This document shows positions 1-4,751 of a stretch of DNA of 11,003 nt, in pieces. This DNA is from an uncultured bacterium (lineage in GTDB: Bacteria; Patescibacteriota; Minisyncoccia; Phycocordibacterales; UBA9973). Each line of letters opens with the position of its first letter. The stretch's first letter is position 1. Location: assembly GCA_903854645.1 (NCBI GenBank), contig CAINWY010000088.1, positions 1-11,003 of the forward strand, in the 5' to 3' direction. The notes beneath the pieces are model-generated. The model did not search any database and was not told the DNA's origin. It saw nothing but the letters and a program-made list of their open reading frames with translations. Position numbers and translations under genes: made by a program.

Positions 1-19
1 CAAATAAATATTTATTTAT

Positions 20-49
20 TTGCTCATTCTCCTTTCTTGTTGTTATAAT
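20..49 (+). promoter_or_regulatory. Promoter of dapF, leaderless arrangement
   Basis: A perfect -10 hexamer TATAAT lies at 44-49, with a partial -35 (TTGCTC, 20-25) 18 bp upstream. Only 6 nt separate the -10 box from the dapF ATG at 56, so initiation at the usual distance would fall on or beside the start codon and give a leaderless mRNA. No purine-rich Shine-Dalgarno sequence is visible. The -10 is convincing, the -35 is weak, and the transcription start is inferred. Confidence 0.6.
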
Positions 50-55
50 AACACT

Positions 56-874
56 ATGATCACATTTCATAAATACCATGGTGCCGGCAATGACTTTATA
101 ATGATAAACAACCTAGATAAGAGCATTTTTCTAACGCCCGAGGATGTCAGTCTATATTGTGATAGAAATTTTGGTATTGGTTCTGATGGTATTATTCTAC
201 TCGAGCCTTCCTCTGTCGCTGATTGCTTTATGAATTATTACAATTCTGATGGCTCTATAGCACAAATGTGTGGCAATGGTGCACGTTGTACTGCTAAATT
301 TTACATAGAACAAACGCAACAGAGTAAGGTCTTGCCTTACTCTGTAAAAGAGATAAATTTGGAAACTCGTGCAGGGGTAAAGAATATAAAAATTAATGAT
401 GATGATAATACGTATTCTGTAGATATGGGAAAACCTATCTTTGAAAGCCCTGATTTCCCTTCCGAAACTTTAAAACTTGAAGGATGTGATTTTAATTGTG
501 TGTCTATGGGTAATCCTCATGCTGTTGCTCAAGTAGAAGATTTAGAGAAAATAGATTTGAAAAATATTGGCCCCAAAATAGAGAATAATGAAAACTTTCC
601 AAATAAAATAAATGTAGAGTTTGTGAATAAAATAATGCCTGATTATTACAAAGTTAAAGTCTGGGAACGTGGCTGCGGGGCAACTCTCGCTTGTGGTACT
701 GGTGCTTGTGCTGTATATTCTATAATCCAAAATAATTACCCCACAGGCAAGGCCTGTGGGGTAGAAGAAATAACACTGGAATTCCCTGGTGGGAAGCTAT
801 ACTTATCTAAAAATGAACAAGACCACGTAATTCTACGTGGCGGAGCTCACTTTGTATTTAAGGGAGAAATATAA
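56..874 (+). CDS. dapF: Diaminopimelate epimerase
   Basis: DapF interconverts LL- and meso-diaminopimelate in the cytoplasm; meso-DAP is a peptide crosslinking residue of peptidoglycan and a lysine precursor. The 272-aa product has the family N-terminus (KYHGAGNDF, residues 6-14) and both catalytic cysteines in their motifs: Cys72 in MCGNGARC and Cys213 in ACGTGACA. GNPHAV (152-157) and the FPGG turn near the C-terminus are also present. The ATG at 56 is chosen over an in-frame TTG at 20 because homology begins there and the TTG lies inside the promoter. Length is near that of E. coli DapF, but two loops (about residues 86-99 and 226-237) look roughly six residues longer by eye, and each coincides with a perfect DNA palindrome. 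The gene is alone on its strand and converges with the gap operon. Confidence 0.95.
   Translation: MITFHKYHGAGNDFIMINNLDKSIFLTPEDVSLYCDRNFGIGSDGIILLEPSSVADCFMNYYNSDGSIAQMCGNGARCTAKFYIEQTQQSKVLPYSVKEINLETRAGVKNIKINDDDNTYSVDMGKPIFESPDFPSETLKLEGCDFNCVSMGNPHAVAQVEDLEKIDLKNIGPKIENNENFPNKINVEFVNKIMPDYYKVKVWERGCGATLACGTGACAVYSIIQNNYPTGKACGVEEITLEFPGGKLYLSKNEQDHVILRGGAHFVFKGEI
319..345. repeat. Perfect 11-bp palindrome inside dapF (first)
   Basis: ACAGAGTAAGG at 319-329 is followed by a 5-nt loop and its exact reverse complement at 335-345. It encodes residues 88-97 (QQSKVLPYSV), a loop between the MCGNGARC motif and the next beta strand where E. coli DapF appears about six residues shorter by eye. 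There is no T-run and the reading frame continues, so it is not a terminator. It resembles a small in-frame palindromic insertion, but that origin is inferred. Confidence 0.75.
738..762. repeat. Perfect 11-bp palindrome inside dapF (second)
   Basis: ACCCCACAGGC at 738-748 and its exact reverse complement at 752-762 flank a 3-nt loop. It encodes residues 228-236 (YPTGKACGV), after the ACGTGACA active-site helix and before the FPGG strand, again where the protein seems about six residues longer than E. coli DapF. Its sequence is unrelated to the first palindrome, and its GC content is far above that of the surrounding gene. It lies in coding sequence without a T-run, so it does not look like a terminator. 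Confidence 0.75.
823..840. repeat. Short 7-bp palindrome near the dapF 3' end
   Basis: CCACGTA at 823-829 pairs with TACGTGG at 834-840 around a 4-nt loop, encoding residues 256-262 (DHVILRG). It is shorter than the two upstream palindromes and may be coincidental; it is listed because it is the third hairpin within one 819-bp gene. Confidence 0.45.
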
Positions 875-875
875 A

Positions 876-914
876 AATATTTTAAAAACTGTATCAGATG
901 GTATTTTAAATATT
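876..914. terminator. Weak AT-only hairpin between convergent dapF and the small cysteine protein
   Basis: AATATTTTAAAA at 876-887 can pair with TTTTAAATATT at 904-914 with one bulged T, leaving a 16-nt loop. It starts two bases after the dapF stop and overlaps the stop codon of the convergent gene, so it may serve as a bidirectional end point. The stem has no GC pairs, which makes it a poor intrinsic terminator. Confidence 0.25.
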
Positions 915-1164
915 AACGACTTATTGCATTTGGATAAGGAGAACATCCTGCGTATACTCTGGACCAGCCAATTCCAACCACCGGATATTTACCCATCGTT
1001 TTACATATAGATTCTGGAATAGGAGCTTTATATAAAACATATAAACCACCATTGTCAGGGCATACATCACCAAAACATACACGTTCAGTTTTATATGGAC
1101 TTATTATTAAATACGTAGTAATTATTGCTAGAATTCCAATTACTAGAATCAATATTTTTTTCAT
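913..1164 (-). CDS. Small membrane-anchored or secreted four-cysteine protein, function unknown
   Basis: This 83-aa product starts MKK followed by a hydrophobic stretch (about residues 4-21), consistent with a signal peptide or single N-terminal anchor. The exported part has four cysteines (Cys30, Cys35, Cys54, Cys74) in a compact Gly/Pro/Tyr-rich segment with the phrases CFGDVCPDNGG and VGIGWSRVYAGCSP; two disulfides are possible. I cannot name the family. The start lies 4 nt after the gap stop codon, so it is probably the last gene of a gatB-gap operon. No Shine-Dalgarno site is visible, and termination-reinitiation coupling would explain translation. The Met-Lys-Lys-hydrophobic start and tight spacing make it a believable gene. 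Confidence 0.7.
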   Translation of the reverse strand: MKKILILVIGILAIITTYLIISPYKTERVCFGDVCPDNGGLYVLYKAPIPESICKTMGKYPVVGIGWSRVYAGCSPYPNAISR

Positions 1165-1168
1165 AAAT

Positions 1169-2194
1169 TTATTTAATACTTTGTCCGGTTTTGATGACGT
1201 GGTCTACGAGTGTGTATGTATACCCCATTTCGTTGTCATACCATCCCATAACTTTTACAAGATTGCCTCCTACTACACGAGTAAGCTCAAGGTCGGCTAT
1301 ACAAGCATGGCTTTCTCCGAGTATATCTGAGGATACTAGGTTGTCTTCTGTAATTGTAAAGAGTTTGTGCCAACGAGGGTCAAGTGCAGCTTTTTTCATT
1401 ATCTCATTCACCTCTTCTTTTGTAGTATCCCTTTTAGCTATGAATGTTATATCTACAATTGAGCCTGCAGGAACAGGAACACGAATGGATATACCATCGA
1501 ATAGGCCTTTGAGTACTGGGAATGCTTCTGTGACAGCAATAGCAGCACCTGTGGATGAAGGAATGATGTTCTGGGCAGCTGCACGACCTTCACGTAGGTC
1601 TTTCTTGCTTGGGCCATCCACGAGAGCCTGTGTAGCTGTATATCCATGAACAGTGTTTAAGATAGCTTTTTCTATACCGATAGATTCATGCATTATAGCA
1701 ATAAGTGGAGAGGCTGCATTTGTAGTACAAGAAGCATTTGAGGTAATATCACATGTGCCAAATTTTTCTTCATTAATTCCAAGAAGAATTGTTTCTCCTG
1801 GCGTTGTACTTTCGGCTCCTTTAGATGGTGCACTTATGACTACTTTCTTTGCGCCTTGATCAAGGTGGAATTTTGCTTTATCAAATGAAGTAAAGAGTCC
1901 TGTGGACTCCACTACTACATCTATATTTAAATCTTTCCAAGGTAGCTTTGTAGTATCTTTTTCTGAAAGATATTTGATTGTTCTACCATCTATAACTAAA
2001 TCTGACCCTTCCGCTTCTACTTTGTGATCCCAGTTTCTGTAAACTGTATCGTGGCGGAGCAGATATGAAAGACTTGCGATTGAGCCCAAGTCATTAATAG
2101 CTACTATCTCAACCTCTGGATTATCCCAAGTGATTTTCAAAAATGCTCTTCCAATTCTACCAAAACCATTTATTGCAACACGAATTTTTTTCAT
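1169..2194 (-). CDS. gap: Glyceraldehyde-3-phosphate dehydrogenase, type I
   Basis: GAPDH oxidises and phosphorylates glyceraldehyde 3-phosphate to 1,3-bisphosphoglycerate with NAD+ in cytoplasmic glycolysis. The 341-aa protein begins with the Rossmann motif NGFGRIGR (residues 9-16). It has Asp35 after the second strand (AINDL), as in NAD-using enzymes, the catalytic block SNASCTTNA with nucleophile Cys156, and the activating His183 in TVHGYTA. It ends with GWYDNEMGYT. The second cysteine often found four residues after the nucleophile is Ala here, a common variant. The gene follows gatB by 13 nt and precedes the small cysteine protein by 4 nt, so it is likely cotranscribed with both. No Shine-Dalgarno site precedes the ATG. 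Confidence 0.96.
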   Translation of the reverse strand: MKKIRVAINGFGRIGRAFLKITWDNPEVEIVAINDLGSIASLSYLLRHDTVYRNWDHKVEAEGSDLVIDGRTIKYLSEKDTTKLPWKDLNIDVVVESTGLFTSFDKAKFHLDQGAKKVVISAPSKGAESTTPGETILLGINEEKFGTCDITSNASCTTNAASPLIAIMHESIGIEKAILNTVHGYTATQALVDGPSKKDLREGRAAAQNIIPSSTGAAIAVTEAFPVLKGLFDGISIRVPVPAGSIVDITFIAKRDTTKEEVNEIMKKAALDPRWHKLFTITEDNLVSSDILGESHACIADLELTRVVGGNLVKVMGWYDNEMGYTYTLVDHVIKTGQSIK

Positions 2195-2207
2195 ATGTTT
2201 TTATTAA

Positions 2208-3623
2208 TTATGCTAATAATTCTTTTAATAACTTTTGAACTAAACTTGGATTTGCACTACCCTTACTTTCCTTCATTACTTGACCTACTAGGGACATTAT
2301 AGCATTCTCTTTGCCACCTTTGTATGTTTCAACAACGGCTGGATTTGCATCAATGACCTTTTGGACGATTTCCTTGAGAGCTCCCTCATCATGGTTCTGA
2401 ATTAAGCCTTTATCATTTGCTATTTTTATAGGAGATTCATCATTTAATACAATTAACGCTAGAATATCTTTTGCGCCTCGAGAAGAAATATCATCCTTCA
2501 TGACCATTTCAATAAGTTCTACAAAATTATTTGCAATAGGTAATTTGGCTTCAGTATTAACCTTTTTAATTCCTAAATAGTCAGAAGTTATATAGTTAGA
2601 AGCGGTCTTTACTTTGTCTTTATCTTTCAAAGTATTGGCAACTTTTTCAAACCAGCCTCCTAGCTCCTGGTCTATTATATAGCTTTCTATATCTTCATCT
2701 TTAATACCATAATCATTTCTATATCTGTGTCTTTTGGCTTCTGGTAGTTCTGGAAGTCCTTCTCTCATTTTTTCTATGTTAAAAATTTTGGATAAGAAAA
2801 GTTTTGGTAGATCTGGATCTGGAAAATATCTATAGTCATTTGCATTTTCTTTTTTGCGCTGAGAAAAAGTGGATTGTTTGTTCTCATCCCAGCCACGTGT
2901 TTCTTGAACTATTTCACTACCCTTATCATCATCAAGTAAAGCAGACATTCTTTTTATCTCGTATTCGGCTGCTCGCTCCATAGCTTTAAAAGAGTTAATA
3001 TTTTTAACTTCTACTTTTGTGCCGAAAACCTTTGGATCTTCTGAGATTGAGATATTTAATTCGACACGCATTTGCCCCTTTTCCATATTGGCTTCTGATA
3101 CTCCCAAATAACGTAGAACTGCCTGAAGTTCACGTCCAAAATCTCCAGCTTGTTTTGAGGAATGAATTACAGGCTCTGTAACAAGCTCCATCAGAGGTAC
3201 CCCTGCACGATTAAAATCTACCAGAGAATAATCACCCCTATCATGCTTACTAGTTGCAGTATCTTCTTCTAAGTGCACACGGGTAATCTCTACTCCTCGA
3301 AGTATACCACCAGAAACTATTGGGTATTTATATTGAGATATTTGATAGGCTTTTGGTATATCTGGGTAAAAATAATTTTTACGATCAAACTCTGTAAAGT
3401 CGGCAATAGTAGATCCAAGAGCAAGACCAACTTTTATCACACTCTCTACTGCTTTTTTGTTTATTACTGGTAGAGTTCCAGGGTGAGCCATGCAAACAGG
3501 ACAAATATTCACATTTGGTAGTTCTTCGTCTGGATCATTAATACAGCCACAAAACATCTTTGAATTTGTATTTAATTCTGCGTGAATTTCTAGCCCTATG
3601 GTAGTATAATATTGTTTGGACAT
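2208..3623 (-). CDS. gatB: Aspartyl/glutamyl-tRNA amidotransferase subunit B
   Basis: GatB is the kinase/transamidase subunit of GatCAB. It activates the side chain of Glu-tRNA-Gln or Asp-tRNA-Asn and uses ammonia delivered from GatA. The 471-aa protein has the signature start GLEIHAELNTNSKMFC (10-25), a CxC...CPxC zinc-type cluster (Cys25, Cys27, Cys41, Cys44), FDRKNYFYPDIPKAYQIS and NRAGVPLMELVTEP. Its C-terminal third matches the YqeY-like tRNA-binding domain, so the protein is full length. gatA and gatC are not in the window. Together with gltX it fits the indirect Gln-tRNA pathway. It leads the gatB-gap-small protein operon and has an apparently leaderless promoter. Confidence 0.96.
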   Translation of the reverse strand: MSKQYYTTIGLEIHAELNTNSKMFCGCINDPDEELPNVNICPVCMAHPGTLPVINKKAVESVIKVGLALGSTIADFTEFDRKNYFYPDIPKAYQISQYKYPIVSGGILRGVEITRVHLEEDTATSKHDRGDYSLVDFNRAGVPLMELVTEPVIHSSKQAGDFGRELQAVLRYLGVSEANMEKGQMRVELNISISEDPKVFGTKVEVKNINSFKAMERAAEYEIKRMSALLDDDKGSEIVQETRGWDENKQSTFSQRKKENANDYRYFPDPDLPKLFLSKIFNIEKMREGLPELPEAKRHRYRNDYGIKDEDIESYIIDQELGGWFEKVANTLKDKDKVKTASNYITSDYLGIKKVNTEAKLPIANNFVELIEMVMKDDISSRGAKDILALIVLNDESPIKIANDKGLIQNHDEGALKEIVQKVIDANPAVVETYKGGKENAIMSLVGQVMKESKGSANPSLVQKLLKELLA

Positions 3624-3629
3624 ATATGG

Positions 3630-3659
3630 AGTATAGCAAAATTTGTAAAAATTTGAAAA
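3630..3659 (-). promoter_or_regulatory. Promoter of gatB, extended -10, leaderless arrangement
   Basis: Reading leftward, TATACT (3630-3635) is preceded by TGC, an extended -10. A partial -35 (TTTTCA, 3654-3659) sits 18 bp upstream. Exactly 6 nt lie between the -10 box and the gatB ATG, the same geometry as at dapF, so the mRNA probably starts at or next to the start codon. No Shine-Dalgarno site is possible in this gap. The divergent tRNA-Leu promoter must share this short region. Confidence 0.6.
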
Positions 3660-3689
3660 TTATGTAATTATATTAGTTGTAAGAGTGTT

Positions 3690-3771
3690 GCCCGAGTGGC
3701 GGAATTGGTATACGCGCACGACTTAAAATCGTGTCTCGTAAGGGATGTGGGTTCGACCCCCACCTCGGGCA
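3690..3771 (+). tRNA. tRNA-Leu(UAA)
   Basis: The 82-nt sequence folds as a class II tRNA. The acceptor stem GCCCGAG (3690-3696) pairs with CTCGGGC (3764-3770) and the discriminator is A3771. The anticodon stem CACGA/TCGTG (3717-3721, 3729-3733) closes a 7-nt loop with anticodon TAA at 3724-3726. A long variable arm follows, and the T arm is GTGGG-TTCGACC-CCCAC (3747-3763). CCA is not encoded, since ACAA follows. A possible -10 (TATATT, 3669-3674) lies 15 nt upstream without a good -35. The 3' end is repeated several times downstream. Confidence 0.95.
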
Positions 3772-3815
3772 CAATAAAGAAAACGACGAAAGTCGCTTTT
3801 TTTATTGTGCCCGAG
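3764..3815 (+). terminator. Terminator hairpin after tRNA-Leu embedded in a long inverted repeat
   Basis: The core CGAC-GAAA-GTCG (3784-3795) is followed by C and seven T residues (3797-3803), a plausible intrinsic terminator for the tRNA. The complementarity extends much further: 3764-3787 pairs with 3792-3815 over 24 positions with one G-T wobble and one mismatch. This arm includes the whole 3' acceptor strand of the tRNA (CTCGGGC). A read-through transcript could therefore pair the tRNA acceptor end with downstream sequence. Termination is inferred from hairpin plus T-run. Confidence 0.65.
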
Positions 3816-3840
3816 AGCAAGCAAACTTCTTTGCTTGCGT
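3816..3840. repeat. 25-nt hairpin insertion in the inverted tRNA copy
   Basis: GCAAGCAAA (3817-3825), loop CTTC and TTTGCTTGC (3830-3838) form a perfect 9-bp hairpin. It sits precisely between the inverted acceptor strand (ending GAG at 3815) and the inverted T-stem (GTGGGG from 3841), which are contiguous in the real tRNA. This is the signature expected of a small palindromic insertion, although the mechanism is inferred. Confidence 0.6.
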
Positions 3841-3864
3841 GTGGGGCGTCGAAGACCTTTTCCA

Positions 3865-3939
3865 TATGAGTTTACGAATGGATAAGGTATACTGAATCTG
3901 TAAGATTCGACAAATGTAATCATGTCCCCACCTCGGGCA
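3865..3939 (+). pseudogene. Possible decayed duplicate of tRNA-Leu
   Basis: In order, this stretch keeps GAGT (3868), GAAT (3876), the D-arm piece GGTATAC (3886-3892), GTAAG (3900), TTCGAC (3906-3911) and the full 3' end CCCCACCTCGGGCA. These follow the order of the intact tRNA with deletions. A precise 14-nt insertion separates TTCGAC from CCCCAC. It has no acceptor 5' strand and no anticodon stem-loop, so it could not work as a tRNA. The 3' part is certain; the 5' part rests on short matches and could be chance. Confidence 0.35.
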
Positions 3940-3942
3940 CAA
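3901..3942 (+). repeat. 42-bp direct repeat, copy 1
   Basis: This copy begins TAAGATTCGACAAATG, includes the 14-nt insertion and ends with the tRNA 3' end through GCACAA. It matches the copy at 4072-4113 at 41 of 42 positions; the one difference is C3921 here against A4092. The near identity of non-tRNA sequence shows that the units were duplicated together after the insertion arose. Confidence 0.85.
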
Positions 3943-3945
3943 TAG

Positions 3946-3979
3946 AAAATAAAGCAATGGGAATTGCTTTATTTTTTTT
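3946..3979 (+). terminator. Terminator-like hairpin in the second repeat unit
   Basis: A perfect 13-bp stem pairs 3946-3958 with 3963-3975 around loop GGGA (3959-3962). The right arm runs into eight consecutive T residues (3972-3979). It occupies the same place after the tRNA 3' end as the terminator in unit 1, but with a different stem sequence. It could be a second terminator for tRNA read-through. Confidence 0.55.
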
Positions 3980-4071
3980 GTGCTGGAGTCGAAAGACTTT
4001 TCTATGTTTTGTTTACAAAACTTGAAAAGTACCAGCGACTGTAGGGCGAGACCCCACCTCTAATTTTTATA

Positions 4072-4113
4072 TAAGATTCGACAAATGTAATAATGTCCCC
4101 ACCTCGGGCACAA
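4072..4113 (+). repeat. 42-bp direct repeat, copy 2
   Basis: This is the partner of 3901-3942, with one mismatch. It ends with CCCCACCTCGGGCACAA and runs straight into the A-run of the terminator serving the leftward gene beyond it. No further unit follows, so the repeat field ends here. Confidence 0.85.
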
Positions 4114-4136
4114 AAAAACCACGCCGAAACGTGGTT
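4112..4136 (-). terminator. Terminator of the 159-aa gene
   Basis: Reading leftward, AACCACG (4130-4136), a 6-nt loop (4124-4129) and CGTGGTT (4117-4123) form a 7-bp hairpin, and the T-run continues through 4112. It lies 36 nt past the stop codon of the leftward gene at 4172. There is no T-run on the other side, so it acts in this direction only. Confidence 0.75.
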
Positions 4137-4171
4137 CTAAATTACGGAAAACTATTAACATCAAATAAACT

Positions 4172-4651
4172 TTACTTAGAGATAGATATTCCTGAGTGAT
4201 TGTAGCCAATTACATTATAGATTATAAAATGTTTATTAGTTTCTTTCAGGCAGACATAACGCGGACTTGCGCTAAAGGCAAAGGGTAAAATATCCCGCTC
4301 GGTTTTAATTAAAACTGAAAAATTTCGATTTATTGGATCAAAAACAAAATCAGCAAGAATTTTCTGTTCATCATTTGGCTGGTCTATATATACGACCTCG
4401 TTCCCAATATAATCACTTTTAATTTCTAATAAGCTTTCAATTATAAGATTACATCCAAACTTTTTTAAATCACCAGTTTTTAAGCGAATTTTGTTTTCAA
4501 TTGATAAACCTTCTCTTGTAAAGTGACAACATTCGAATGATCCAGAATGATAAGAAAGAAAAGGACATGTTTTTTCTCCTTTACCTAGTTTGCACACTTT
4601 GACTAATTGTTCATCATCTAATTTTGTACGAATTGATTTTAACGTGTTCAT
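4172..4651 (-). CDS. Cysteine-containing protein of unknown function
   Basis: I do not recognise this 159-aa protein. The first 70 residues contain five cysteines and two histidines: Cys20, Cys29, His35, Cys41, Cys42, His43 and Cys67, within the phrases KTCPFLSYHSGS and FECCHF. This could be a metal or iron-sulfur site. The C-terminal half is beta-rich and lacks obvious motifs (ADFVFDPINRNFSVLI, FIIYNVIGYNHSG). There is no signal peptide or membrane segment, so it is probably cytoplasmic. It stands alone, with its own near-consensus promoter and a good terminator. The ATG is the first Met and lies about 28 nt after the predicted transcription start, with only a weak GAG upstream. Single-gene organisation and strong signals suggest an accessory or regulatory role, which is inferred. 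Confidence 0.75.
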   Translation of the reverse strand: MNTLKSIRTKLDDEQLVKVCKLGKGEKTCPFLSYHSGSFECCHFTREGLSIENKIRLKTGDLKKFGCNLIIESLLEIKSDYIGNEVVYIDQPNDEQKILADFVFDPINRNFSVLIKTERDILPFAFSASPRYVCLKETNKHFIIYNVIGYNHSGISISK

Positions 4652-4685
4652 CTTTGCTCGTTTTATAAGTTAAAAAATTTTATTC

Positions 4686-4714
4686 ATAATAGCATTATAT
4701 TTGTGGATTGTCAA
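4686..4714 (-). promoter_or_regulatory. Near-consensus promoter of the 159-aa gene
   Basis: Reading leftward, a perfect -35 TTGACA (4709-4714) and a 17-bp spacer precede TATTAT (4686-4691), with TGC just before it as an extended -10. The predicted start is near 4679, giving a leader of about 28 nt. It lies between the end of the M23 peptidase gene and this ORF. Confidence 0.75.
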
Positions 4715-4751
4715 ATATATGTTTTAAAATATCACTATATTATGAAAAATT

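Larger units (their letters stand above)
3758..4113. repeat. Field of tRNA-Leu 3'-end repeats
   Basis: The tRNA 3' end CCCCACCTCGGGCACAATA (3758-3776) recurs exactly at 3926-3944 and over its first 17 nt at 4097-4113, so the copies start 168 and 171 nt apart. A shorter piece, CCCCACCTC, lies at 4052-4060. An inverted copy runs through 3804-3854, with ATTGTGCCCGAG, then a 25-nt insertion, then GTGGGG, one extra base and GTCGAA. Each unit also carries a T-rich hairpin followed by GTCGAA and GACYTTTYC (3849-3862, 3988-4002). No ORF, integrase or transposase is visible. This occupies nearly all the gene-free stretch between the tRNA and the 159-aa gene. Confidence 0.8.

Noticed and set aside
20..55. 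Longer dapF starting at the in-frame TTG at 20
   Set aside because: The extra twelve residues are outside the family alignment and would be encoded by the promoter itself; the ATG at 56 matches the DapF N-terminus.
1191..1649. Open frame of 152 codons on the rightward strand
   Set aside because: It is entirely antisense to gap, whose catalytic motifs are certain, so this is a shadow frame.
3668..3923. Short leftward ORFs across the tRNA and repeat field
   Set aside because: They run antisense through the tRNA and its decayed copies, lack start signals and protein-like composition, and are explained by the repeats.
3758..4113. CRISPR array
   Set aside because: Repeats are 168-171 nt apart, only two to three copies exist, the inter-repeat sequence is itself partly conserved, and no cas gene is nearby.
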